NCBI GenBank assembly: GCA_027083475.1
Contig: JALWON010000281.1
Coordinates: 1 to 17,125 of the forward strand
Source of the DNA: Sulfurimonas sp.
GTDB taxonomy: Bacteria > Campylobacterota > Campylobacteria > Campylobacterales > Sulfurimonadaceae
Direction: 5' to 3'
Length of the DNA stretch: 17,125 bases
Made by a program: the position numbers and the translations under genes. Shown here piece by piece: positions 1 through 7,585 of this stretch; position 1 is the first letter of the stretch, and each line of letters opens with the position of its first letter. Below the pieces are notes generated by a model. The model worked only from the letters and a program-made list of their open reading frames with translations. It was not told the DNA's origin and did no database searches.

Positions 1-1
1 T

Positions 2-2170
2 TACTTAAAACATAAGATGCAAAAGTCTTATGCTGTGATAGAGAAGATTCAAAACAGCAATGATGATAAAAAATATTATCAACTCAAAAGTGATGTGGGT
101 TGGTATTTGAAAAGGTATCAAGCAGCGGGCGATGCTTCTGAGAGACTGATTGAACATGAACAAGGCAGATTGGTAGATTATGAACGTGTGATGTATGTGA
201 ACAAAGGCAAAGATGATAGAAAAGTTTTACAGATGGCACTGGCTGCTTATGAGAAATTTCATGAGTCACACCTTTTTTATACCTATGCCAACAAGGCAAT
301 GGAGCAAAAGCAGTACAAAGCATTAGAAAATGTCATTAAGGCTATAGAAAAAAATCCATCCAGCACTCTTAAGCAAGAAGCAAATTATTGGTTGGTAAAA
401 GCAAATGTATATGCCTATTTTCACAAATCAGTGCAGGCAGAAAGAGCGATAGCTAAGGCTCTTTCCCTAGATCCAGAGAGCATAGAAATACAACTCCAAG
501 CGATTGCCCTTTACATAGAGTACCATAAGCAGCAAAAACTCAAATCTGCCCTTACACATTTGTCTGAAAATAGTGCACTTCCTGTTGCATTTTACTACCC
601 GCTTGCAAGTGCTTATTATCAGCTTCAAGATAGCAACAGGGCACTCTTTTATCTTGATAAATTATTACAAATGCAAGCGAGTATCACAAAAACATTAGGT
701 TTTAAATTTTTACAAGCAGATATTTATGCCCAAAGAAATAACCTCAATGCATACAAGCAGATACTCTACAAGATAGCACAAAACTTACAGCAACAAAAAG
801 AGAAAAAACCAGCAATTGTCCAAACAGATGCCTTCCAATACCAATATTTACGTGTGCAGATGCATCTTATGGATCCTGATACTTTTGAGCAAAAACTCAA
901 AGCTGCTAAAGCAGTACTTACACAGGAACATTATGATGATTTGTCCTATACATGGGCGACGAAAAATGGTGCAAAAGAAAAAGCACATGCAATCTATGAA
1001 CATATAGAGACAAAAGCACTGTGGCTTAAATTTGCAAATGCAATGCAAGAGCATAACCATAGTGAACTCGAAAACCTTCTTTTAAAATATTTGCATTCGC
1101 TTGCATTTTTAGATGCAAGTGGGGTGGCAAAGCGCGATGGACAAATTGCACTTGCACAAGATTTGGCATTTCAAGCACTTGCTAAAAATAGTGAGAGTCA
1201 AGATGCATATATAGCACATAAAAATCTCTCTCAAGAGCGTTCAAACAGATTTGAGAGTAAAATCGCTTACTATAATCGTGACCCTATCCTTCGAAAGTAT
1301 GTGGAGTTGAAAAATGAGACGTATGTGAATCATGGCTATAGCATCATCAGTGAGATGAATTACTATCGTAACAGCAGTTTAGATTATAACCGTTTATTGT
1401 ATGTCCCAAATGCAACCTTGGAGTTGAATATGGGTGTAAAAAAACTCTTTAACAGGGGTGAGCTCGGGGCGAAAATAGGCTATACAGACTCAATGACAAC
1501 CTATGGTGCTCTCGAGGTTTTTGCAAAGTATCAGTATACAAAATTACTGAAACTCTATACCTCTTATGCCAAAAATAAAAAGGCACAAGAGACGACACAG
1601 CTTTTGATAGCTGGAAAAAAAGATATGTTTTCCCTTGGTGTAAAACTTGATATTTTAGCCTCAACTTCAGTGAACTTTTTATGGCAAAATAATCGCTTTA
1701 ATTCTCAAGATGGTGTCCATTTAGGGGATGGCAATTATGCTCGTGTTCTTGTGGGACATCAGATTCGTAATGGCTATCCTGATATGCGTATTGGTGTATT
1801 TGGAGATTATGGCAAGTATAGTGAAACGCAGGGAAGGAAAGGTACTATAGACAAAGTGCAAACAGCAGGAAATGTTGTTCTGCCAAAAGAGTTTTATAAC
1901 CTTGGCTTTGATTTTGCCTATGGTATGGCAAACAGTGCACTCTACACTAGAGTTTGGCGACCTTTTGCGCAGATAAATACCTTTTATAACAGCGAAGTTG
2001 GTGCTCTTTCTTACAATGTGAATGTTGGGTATGGAGGCAAACTCTTTTCACAAGACCATATGGTTGTTGGTGCAAACTATACAGAATCGGTTAATGGTGT
2101 TGGCGGGAGTATTTTTGAGTTGTTTCTACGGTACCAATTTTTATATATGCAAGCTGCGATGTTAGAATGA
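2..2170 (+). CDS. pelB: PelB-like outer-membrane TPR/porin protein, 5' end outside window
   Basis: Probable PelB, the periplasmic TPR scaffold and outer-membrane pore that exports Pel polysaccharide. The frame is open from the window edge (an internal ATG lies at 17), so the gene is 5'-truncated here; about 720 residues are visible, and PelB of Pseudomonas is far longer. From residue 1 to about 400 (counted from the ATG at 17) the sequence is alpha-helical with TPR-like pairs, for example around residues 130-160 (KANVYAYFHKSVQAERAIAK) and 190-225. From about residue 405 it changes to alternating polar/aromatic beta strands rich in Tyr and Gly, typical of a beta-barrel, and continues to the end. 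Its stop overlaps the next start as ATGA, so it is translationally coupled to pelA. Assignment rests on architecture plus the following PelA; a different TPR-barrel exporter is the alternative. Confidence 0.8.
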   Translation, partial: YLKHKMQKSYAVIEKIQNSNDDKKYYQLKSDVGWYLKRYQAAGDASERLIEHEQGRLVDYERVMYVNKGKDDRKVLQMALAAYEKFHESHLFYTYANKAMEQKQYKALENVIKAIEKNPSSTLKQEANYWLVKANVYAYFHKSVQAERAIAKALSLDPESIEIQLQAIALYIEYHKQQKLKSALTHLSENSALPVAFYYPLASAYYQLQDSNRALFYLDKLLQMQASITKTLGFKFLQADIYAQRNNLNAYKQILYKIAQNLQQQKEKKPAIVQTDAFQYQYLRVQMHLMDPDTFEQKLKAAKAVLTQEHYDDLSYTWATKNGAKEKAHAIYEHIETKALWLKFANAMQEHNHSELENLLLKYLHSLAFLDASGVAKRDGQIALAQDLAFQALAKNSESQDAYIAHKNLSQERSNRFESKIAYYNRDPILRKYVELKNETYVNHGYSIISEMNYYRNSSLDYNRLLYVPNATLELNMGVKKLFNRGELGAKIGYTDSMTTYGALEVFAKYQYTKLLKLYTSYAKNKKAQETTQLLIAGKKDMFSLGVKLDILASTSVNFLWQNNRFNSQDGVHLGDGNYARVLVGHQIRNGYPDMRIGVFGDYGKYSETQGRKGTIDKVQTAGNVVLPKEFYNLGFDFAYGMANSALYTRVWRPFAQINTFYNSEVGALSYNVNVGYGGKLFSQDHMVVGANYTESVNGVGGSIFELFLRYQFLYMQAAMLE

Positions 2171-3894
2171 AACTGCTCTTTTTTCTGCTTTTTCTTGGGA
2201 GTGTACTTTTTGCAAATCTGTATGAAAAAAGTGCATTGCTTTACTACGGAGCGGAAATTTCCTACCCAATGGTGGGGATTCATGATTATATTATTGTCAA
2301 ACCAAAAAAGACCAATGTATATACACATGGGTTTTGGGTTTATAAAGAGAAAATGTATGCTTTTGTTTCTATAGACAAAGCGGCAGAAAAACATCAAGAG
2401 CAATTTTTTCAAGAACAGATAGCTCCGCAAATACAGCGGGGTTTTCAAAACTTCTATTTTGAGAGTGAAGCAGAAGAAGCCTCCACTGTGCTTATAAAGG
2501 CTTTTCACAAAAAATATCCGACTTCAAAATTGATTGTCAATAAAGGTTTTGACAATATAGACAAAATCCACAATGATGTCACAGCACTTTTGAGCTACTC
2601 TTGCACAGAGCAAAATGTTGCAAAAGCCAAAAATTATGGCATTGATGTTATTTGTGTGAATACCCCACGCATCAAAGGAGCAATCCCTTATAATGCTGAT
2701 AAAAATTTTTTGCATTATGGGATAGCCTCTAAAAATGCCATTAAAAGAGAAATTTTAACACTTGTGGATGAGAGTACACTCGATAGAAGCCTCTTAAGTG
2801 CCCATCAACATGGGGCTTTACCTTTGGAATATGCTGGCTATATCCAAAAACTTTATGATGTCTCAAAAAAACCGCTTCCGAGTATGGATGCCATGAGTCG
2901 TTATGGAGGGGTTGTCATTTGGCTGACACATAATTATAAAGAGCCACAAAAACTGATACAATGGATAAAAAAGCTACAAAAGAGGGGTATAAAGCTTGTC
3001 TTTGCTAATATTTTTGGTTTTGAGAGTATGCAGTTTTTAGAAGATTTGGGGATCCAAACAGCCTATTTTCCTCTCTCAAAGCATAATAGAATTGTGAGTA
3101 AAGATACGATGATTGGGTATGAGATAGATGTTCCCCTGTCGTATATAGGGGCTTATTTGCACATAAAAGAGGGGAAGGCACTACTTGTTTTAGAAGATGA
3201 ACATAAACAGAGGAGTACTTTAGCTGCAATTACTCCTTGGGGTGGCTATGCAGTTGGCAATGCTTTTATAACAGCGATTGGAGAGGATAATTTGTGGGTT
3301 ATCAATCCTTTTGCATTTTTTATTCAAGCCCTGCGTTTGCCAAAGATACCTGTCCCCGATACAACAACAGAGTATGGTAAACGCATCTTGTTTAGTCATG
3401 TCGATGGTGATGGCATTATGAATAAGGTAGAGTGGGATACAAAACGCTACTCAGGCAATACGATTTTAGAAGATATTGTTCAAAAATATCCGCTTCCTCT
3501 CTCTATTTCTATTATTGGGGCAGAAGTGGATGCAAAAGGCTTGTACCCGAAAATTGCACCAAAATTGCAAAAGATTGTCAAACAAATATACAAAGAAAAA
3601 AATGTAGAACCAGCAACACATACCTTTACACACCCCTTTATTTGGGGAAAAATTAAAGATGGCAGACTTGATGAAAAGTATAGACTCAAACCAAAAGGCT
3701 ATACATTTTCTCTTCAAAGAGAACTCAAAACTACGCTTGCTAATCTGAATGAGAAGTATGCACCTCAAGGGAAAAAACCAAAGGCACAAACCGTGTTTTG
3801 GAGTGGGAACTGTGCTCCAACAGAGGAGATTTTAGCGTATGTGTATAAAAATAAAATTTTAAATATAAATGGGGGGGGGGTGACACCTATGTGA
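2167..3894 (+). CDS. pelA: PelA, N-terminal part (GH166-like and deacetylase), frame ends after the G-run
   Basis: PelA is the periplasmic hydrolase/deacetylase of Pel biosynthesis. The protein begins with a signal peptide (cleavage near Ala17), then a domain at about 20-200 in the position of the GH166 glycosidase. Next is the Rossmann-like middle segment (from about 215; a GGVVIWLTHN stretch), then the polysaccharide deacetylase. Metal-site motifs are visible: HVDGDG with Asp413 and Asp415, and THTFTHPF with His485 and His489, followed by FWSGNCAPTEE from about 544. The frame runs into ten G at 3871-3880 and stops at 3892-3894 after NINGGGVTPM. The rest of PelA continues in another frame (3891-4676). 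With 8 or 11 G the two join as NINGGGDTYVTNTAPW, giving 835 or 836 residues. As read, the product lacks its C-terminal third. The glycosidase domain looks shorter than in Pseudomonas PelA. Confidence 0.88.
   Translation: MKLLFFLLFLGSVLFANLYEKSALLYYGAEISYPMVGIHDYIIVKPKKTNVYTHGFWVYKEKMYAFVSIDKAAEKHQEQFFQEQIAPQIQRGFQNFYFESEAEEASTVLIKAFHKKYPTSKLIVNKGFDNIDKIHNDVTALLSYSCTEQNVAKAKNYGIDVICVNTPRIKGAIPYNADKNFLHYGIASKNAIKREILTLVDESTLDRSLLSAHQHGALPLEYAGYIQKLYDVSKKPLPSMDAMSRYGGVVIWLTHNYKEPQKLIQWIKKLQKRGIKLVFANIFGFESMQFLEDLGIQTAYFPLSKHNRIVSKDTMIGYEIDVPLSYIGAYLHIKEGKALLVLEDEHKQRSTLAAITPWGGYAVGNAFITAIGEDNLWVINPFAFFIQALRLPKIPVPDTTTEYGKRILFSHVDGDGIMNKVEWDTKRYSGNTILEDIVQKYPLPLSISIIGAEVDAKGLYPKIAPKLQKIVKQIYKEKNVEPATHTFTHPFIWGKIKDGRLDEKYRLKPKGYTFSLQRELKTTLANLNEKYAPQGKKPKAQTVFWSGNCAPTEEILAYVYKNKILNINGGGVTPM
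3871..3880 (+). repeat. Homopolymeric tract of ten G inside pelA
   Basis: Ten consecutive G follow AATATAAAT. Family PelA proteins have an NGGD-type motif here, which needs only five G in this codon context (AAT GGG GGT GAC). Tracts of 5, 8 or 11 G keep pelA open; 9 G gives an immediate TGA and 10 G gives a stop after VTPM. The tract is thus longer than needed and out of phase, as in contingency loci of Campylobacter and Helicobacter. A sequencing or consensus error in the homopolymer is the main alternative. Confidence 0.95.
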
Positions 3895-4676
3895 CCAATA
3901 CCGCTCCTTGGCTTACAAACATTGCTCCCATGGGAATCGCACGGGGAGAATACTACCAAGTATATACTGGGGCACAAAATGAAAATGTCTATACAAATGA
4001 TTGGTTGGGACCATATTGGGGCTTCAAAAGAGTCATCCAAACCTTCAAACTCACAAACAGCCCAAGAAGACTCAAACCCATAGATATATACTATCACCTC
4101 TACTCAGGCTCAAAAAGAGCCTCCTTGCATGCCCTGCAGTATGTTTATGATTGGGCAATACATCATGACCTCTTTCCTATGTATACCTCAAAATTTATTC
4201 CTAAAGTTATGGACTACTATACGGTCTCTCTCGCAAAATATAAAGAAACATTTCTCTTAGCAGGTATGCAAGATTTAAAAACAGTGCGCATAGAGACAAA
4301 AAACACCCAAGTAGATTTTCAAAACTCAAAGAATATCTTAGGGTATAAGCATTTTGAAAATCATACTTTTATACATCTAGGTCAAAAAACAGAATGTCTC
4401 CTCAAAACCACACAAAACGCAAGCCCAAGACAAGCCTACCTTGTGAGTACAAACGCAAGCGTAAAAGTAAAGGCGTTTAATAACAAAAGAGTAAGTATGG
4501 ATTTTAAAGGATTTTTGCCCATAAAGACAGAACTCTATCTCCCCAAAGGGTGTACTCTAAGAACACAACCAAAAACCCGAGTGCAACATCTGTCACACTC
4601 AAGAGTCAGGGTTGAGTATAAAAAAACAAAAGAAGCTTCTTTAGAGCTTACTTGCATACCCGTCGGGGTTTTGTGA
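3891..4676 (+). CDS. pelA: PelA, C-terminal part, out of frame with the upstream part
   Basis: This frame continues PelA directly after the G-run: GGDTYVTNTAPWLTNIAPMG matches the family continuation of the deacetylase domain, but can only be read through from the upstream frame if the G-run is 8 or 11. Remaining parts of the deacetylase fold (LYSGSKRASLHALQYVYDWA) cover about the first 110 residues. The last 150 residues are beta-rich and lack a signal peptide, consistent with the carbohydrate-binding C-terminal domain of PelA. The GTG at 3891 has no convincing ribosome binding site, so independent translation is unlikely. It is a separated fragment of pelA rather than a gene in its own right. 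Its last 36 bases overlap the 3' end of the convergent epimerase gene. Confidence 0.85.
   Translation: MTNTAPWLTNIAPMGIARGEYYQVYTGAQNENVYTNDWLGPYWGFKRVIQTFKLTNSPRRLKPIDIYYHLYSGSKRASLHALQYVYDWAIHHDLFPMYTSKFIPKVMDYYTVSLAKYKETFLLAGMQDLKTVRIETKNTQVDFQNSKNILGYKHFENHTFIHLGQKTECLLKTTQNASPRQAYLVSTNASVKVKAFNNKRVSMDFKGFLPIKTELYLPKGCTLRTQPKTRVQHLSHSRVRVEYKKTKEASLELTCIPVGVL
4621..4643 (-). terminator. Possible intrinsic terminator of the epimerase gene
   Basis: Read on the minus strand, the epimerase stop TAA runs into the 14-base palindrome AAAGAAGCTTCTTT followed by TGTTTTTT. This A/T-rich stem with a T tail is compatible with a weak intrinsic terminator placed directly at the stop. It lies inside the coding sequence of the pelA C-terminal part. 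Confidence 0.35.
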
Positions 4677-5657
4677 TTGCCATCTCCAGCTATCTTCACA
4701 CATCTCATCTACTCCTCGAGTTGCCTTCCAGCCTAACTGCTCATAAGCATAACTTGGGTCTGCAAAACATGTGGCGATGTCTCCGGGACGTCTATCGACA
4801 ATTTCGTAAGGTACTTTTTGCTGAGAAGCTTTTTCAAAGGCTTTGACCATATCTAAAACAGAGTAGCCGTTTCCTGTGCCAAGGTTTACTGTGAGTACTT
4901 CTGTGAGTGAATCAATTTTTTGTAATGCTTTGACATGCCCATATGCTAAATCAACAACATGAATATAATCACGTACCCCTGTACCATCTGGTGTGTCATA
5001 ATCGCCTCCAAAGACATTGAGTTTTTCTCGTTTGCCTACAGCAGTTTGCGAGATAAAAGGCATAAGATTGTTTGGAATGTCATTTGGATCTTCACCGATA
5101 GTTCCTGATTTATGTGCTCCAACAGGGTTGAAATAACGCAGAAGAACAATCTGAAAGTTGTTGTCTGCGACATGTAAATCACGTAAAATCTCTTCAATAA
5201 AGAGTTTGCTACGCCCATAAGGGTTGGTAGCACTGAGAGGAAAATCTTCTTTGATAGGTGTCGTGTGTGGGTCACCATAGACCGTTGCAGAGGAGCTAAA
5301 GACAATTTTTTTACAATTGTTAGCCTGCATCACTTGACAGAGTGTCACTGTACCACTGACATTGTTGTCAAAATACTCTAAAGGTTTTTCTACTGATTCA
5401 CCAACTGCTTTTAAACCTGCAAAATGAATCACTGAGTCAATTTTGTAAGTGTCAAAGGCCTTTTGCAAGTCTGTTTTACTTCGAATATCTCCCTCTATAA
5501 AAGGAATACTTTTCCCGATGAGCTTCTCAACACGAGAGAGACTCTCTTTTGAAGAGTTACAAAGGTTGTCAAAAACAACAAAATCAAAACCTGCCTCATG
5601 CAGAGAGATACAAGTGTGCGAGCCGATATACCCAGCCCCTCCAGTTACTAAAACCAT
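4641..5657 (-). CDS. galE: UDP-glucose/UDP-N-acetylglucosamine 4-epimerase (GalE family)
   Basis: A complete short-chain dehydrogenase-type NDP-sugar epimerase of 338 residues, the normal GalE length. It carries the NAD-binding glycine motif VTGGAGYIGS at 4-13, the serine cluster SSSATVYG at 121-128 and the catalytic Tyr147/Lys151 pair (NPYGRSK). It interconverts UDP-glucose and UDP-galactose. At the position of E. coli Tyr299, in the context DIATCFAD, it has Cys297. A small residue there is known in human GALE and other enzymes that also accept UDP-GlcNAc/UDP-GalNAc. Pel contains N-acetylgalactosamine and some pel loci carry such an epimerase (PelX), so a UDP-GalNAc supply role is a reasonable inference. 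The gene converges on pelA with a 36-base overlap and starts 48 bases from the divergent parvulin-like gene. Confidence 0.93.
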   Translation of the reverse strand: MVLVTGGAGYIGSHTCISLHEAGFDFVVFDNLCNSSKESLSRVEKLIGKSIPFIEGDIRSKTDLQKAFDTYKIDSVIHFAGLKAVGESVEKPLEYFDNNVSGTVTLCQVMQANNCKKIVFSSSATVYGDPHTTPIKEDFPLSATNPYGRSKLFIEEILRDLHVADNNFQIVLLRYFNPVGAHKSGTIGEDPNDIPNNLMPFISQTAVGKREKLNVFGGDYDTPDGTGVRDYIHVVDLAYGHVKALQKIDSLTEVLTVNLGTGNGYSVLDMVKAFEKASQQKVPYEIVDRRPGDIATCFADPSYAYEQLGWKATRGVDEMCEDSWRWQSQNPDGYASKL

Positions 5658-5705
5658 AGAAAAATCCTTAATGTGATATTTATACTAGAAGCATTATACT
5701 TAGAT

Positions 5706-6533
5706 ATGATAAAAATTACAAAAGATTTTCTTAAAGAACCACTTTTGCATTTTCTTCTTTTGGGTGCACTTGTGTATGGATACTTTTTATTGGTCAGTGC
5801 TCAGCAAGAGAGTGCTAAAAAAATTGTGCAAATTTCAGCTTACGAACGCCAAGAGTTGCAAAATATGTATGAAAAGAGTTATGCAAAAAAAGCAAGCAAA
5901 GAGATTCTTGATGTGCTCATTGCACAGAAGTATTATGATGCTGTTTTGCTTGATAAGGCATTCTCTTTACAACTCGCAAAAAATGATGCCCTTGTACGAG
6001 AGAGACTCCTCAAAAAAATGCAGTTTTTAATGCAAGAACGGAGTAAGTTTCATGAGCCAAGCCAAGAGGAGTTGCATAAATATTATGAGCAACACATTCA
6101 GGAATACTCTCATATAAAGAGTATCTCGTTTTCAAGTATTTTTTTTCATAATGAGAAAGATAAACGCATTGCACAGACAATGCGGATACTCTCAAATGTT
6201 AAGGTGGAGAGTAGCCTTGCAAAAGGGTTTAGTGAGGCTTCCAAACTGCCATATCATGAAGAAAATGTAAGTTATGAGGAAGTCAAAAGAAAGTATGGGA
6301 AGTACTTTGCAAAAAAGTTATTTATGTTGCGACAAGGTGTGTGGCATAAAGCGATACATGCAAAAGATGGGATGCGAATAGTTTATATAGACAATAAAAA
6401 AGTAACACAAGCCTATGACTTTGAGAGTGTTGAGAGTCGGGTGTATGCTGATTATATTCAAGAAGAAAATACTCAGTTAAAAAAACAAGCTTATGAGAAA
6501 ATAGCCTCTTTGTATAGCTTGAGTGTCGAGTAG
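5706..6533 (+). CDS. Membrane-anchored parvulin-like (PpiC-type) peptidyl-prolyl isomerase
   Basis: 275 residues from the ATG at 5706. An upstream in-frame GTG at 5673 would add 11 poorly conserved-looking residues; neither start has a clear Shine-Dalgarno. The N-terminus EPLLHFLLLGALVYGYFLL forms one membrane anchor at about 11-31. A charged helical region follows that resembles the SurA/PpiC N-terminal chaperone segment. From about 125 to 245 there is a divergent parvulin-like region (ISFSSIFFH, then FSEASKLPYH and GMRIVYIDNKK). The bulk should sit in the periplasm. Anchored proteins of this kind are frequently found directly upstream of HupE/UreJ-type genes, and here the stop TAG shares its G with the next GTG start. 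The isomerase activity is inferred; no catalytic residues were verified. Confidence 0.72.
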   Translation: MIKITKDFLKEPLLHFLLLGALVYGYFLLVSAQQESAKKIVQISAYERQELQNMYEKSYAKKASKEILDVLIAQKYYDAVLLDKAFSLQLAKNDALVRERLLKKMQFLMQERSKFHEPSQEELHKYYEQHIQEYSHIKSISFSSIFFHNEKDKRIAQTMRILSNVKVESSLAKGFSEASKLPYHEENVSYEEVKRKYGKYFAKKLFMLRQGVWHKAIHAKDGMRIVYIDNKKVTQAYDFESVESRVYADYIQEENTQLKKQAYEKIASLYSLSVE

Positions 6534-7504
6534 TGAGTGTGTTAAGACTTTTTTTTCTTTTGTTGGTTCCCTGTATTGTTTTTGCCCATCAAACAGGGCT
6601 CTCTTACATCAATATACAAGAGGATAGTGCCCATAAAGTGCATGTTGTCTATAAAAAGCCGCTTTCTGATTTAAAATCAAAAGATATTACGATTAACTAT
6701 CCTGCCAAATGTGCCCGTATTGAAGATTTTCCAGTCGATATTGGCGATGGTTTTATTACCAAAAAGTTTACGATGTGGTGTACAGAAGCGGGCATGAGTA
6801 CATCACGTATTTGGATAGAAGGTTTGTTGCGCAATGATAGAGGGGTGCTTATGCGTTATAAATATGGCGAATCCAAAACGCAATCCCTCTTACGTGCAAA
6901 CTCGCCTGTCTTTTTTATTGGCAGTAAGCATAATAGTACTTGGAGTTTGGTGCAAGAGTATATTGGACTTGGGATTGAGCATATATTAAGTGGGTATGAC
7001 CACCTCTCTTTTGTTTTTTGTTTGCTGCTTTTAGCACTCAACATTAAACGACTCCTCTTTGCCATCTCTGCGTTTACCCTCTCTCACTCCATTACTTTGG
7101 TTTTTGGTGTTTTAGGTATTGTAAAAATTGGGGTACCCTACATAGAGTCTATGATAGCCTTGAGTATTTTGTTTTTGGCTCGAGAAATAATGATTGAACG
7201 AGATACTTTTACGAAAAAACATTTGGGTGTGACTGCATTTACATTCGGACTCCTTCATGGACTCGGCTTCTCAACTGTTTTACGTTCTTTAGGACTTCCA
7301 AAAGATGATCTCCTCCTTGCCCTTGTCTCTTTTAATGTCGGCATAGAATTTGGACAACTTCTTTTTATTGGGGCGATTTTGTTCTTCTTGTGGTTGCTCA
7401 GGAGAAAAATGAGTGATTATCAAGCACAAACACGCAAATTTTTAGCCTATGGTATAGGAACACTTTCAGCTTATTGGTTTATTGAGAGGGTGTTGGCTTT
7501 TTAA
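6533..7504 (+). CDS. HupE/UreJ-family membrane protein
   Basis: 323 residues starting at a GTG that overlaps the preceding stop by one base. A signal peptide (cleavage near Ala18, VFA-HQ) is followed by a periplasmic domain of about 120 residues with two cysteines (Cys60 and Cys83) that could form a disulphide. Then come about six membrane helices with the family motifs GIEHILSGYDHLSF (147-160), SHSITL (184-189), FGLLHGLGF (238-246) and FNVGIEFGQL (267-276). Relatives HupE and UreJ are associated with nickel uptake for hydrogenase and urease, and the intramembrane His/Asp/Glu residues fit metal handling. No hydrogenase or urease gene is visible nearby, so the metal and purpose are open. Forms an operon with the parvulin-like gene. 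Confidence 0.87.
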   Translation: MSVLRLFFLLLVPCIVFAHQTGLSYINIQEDSAHKVHVVYKKPLSDLKSKDITINYPAKCARIEDFPVDIGDGFITKKFTMWCTEAGMSTSRIWIEGLLRNDRGVLMRYKYGESKTQSLLRANSPVFFIGSKHNSTWSLVQEYIGLGIEHILSGYDHLSFVFCLLLLALNIKRLLFAISAFTLSHSITLVFGVLGIVKIGVPYIESMIALSILFLAREIMIERDTFTKKHLGVTAFTFGLLHGLGFSTVLRSLGLPKDDLLLALVSFNVGIEFGQLLFIGAILFFLWLLRRKMSDYQAQTRKFLAYGIGTLSAYWFIERVLAF

Positions 7505-7510
7505 AAATGT

Positions 7511-7576
7511 AAAGTGATACAATTCTATTGACTAATAGCTCATAAAGTGATACGATTATATTATTAAATAGCTCAT
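7511..7576 (+). repeat. Two tandem 33-bp direct repeats upstream of fic
   Basis: Units 7511-7543 and 7544-7576 abut without a gap and match at 27 of 33 positions. Both start AAAGTGATAC and both end TAGCTCAT; the differences are in the middle. A period of 33 bp is about three helical turns, so a protein bound to each unit would face the same side of DNA. The repeats include the fic promoter and end ten bases before its ATG, as expected for an operator. Confidence 0.85.
7528..7556 (+). promoter_or_regulatory. Putative sigma-70 promoter of fic
   Basis: TTGACT (7528-7533), a 17-base spacer, and TACGAT (7551-7556). The -35 lies in the first 33-bp repeat and the -10 in the second, so any factor binding the repeats would block RNA polymerase. 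The predicted transcription start is near 7563. Confidence 0.5.
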
Positions 7577-7585
7577 AGGGTATGT

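Noticed and set aside
2077..2508. 143-codon open frame on the minus strand over the pelB/pelA junction
   Set aside because: It overlaps two well-supported genes, has a low-complexity Phe/Lys/Ile composition without domain features, and no ribosome binding site; antisense shadow.
3466..3789. Minus-strand open frames of 69-107 codons opposite the pelA deacetylase region
   Set aside because: They lie antisense to conserved catalytic motifs of PelA and show no coherent protein character.
4656..4672. ACCC-GTCG-GGGT-TTT as plus-strand terminator of pelA
   Set aside because: A stem of only four to five pairs inside two coding ends with a short T run; too weak to call.
4652..4846. 64-codon plus-strand open frame opposite the 3' end of the epimerase gene
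   Set aside because: It is antisense to the conserved GalE C-terminus and has no ribosome binding site.
6138..6147. T-runs in the parvulin-like gene and near the hupE start (about 6549) as slippage sites
   Set aside because: They encode Phe within open frames, are common in such A/T-rich DNA, and no frame break accompanies them.
7511..7576. Tandem 33-bp repeats as the remnant of a CRISPR array
   Set aside because: There are only two units and they abut with no spacer; they coincide with a promoter, so an operator is the better reading.
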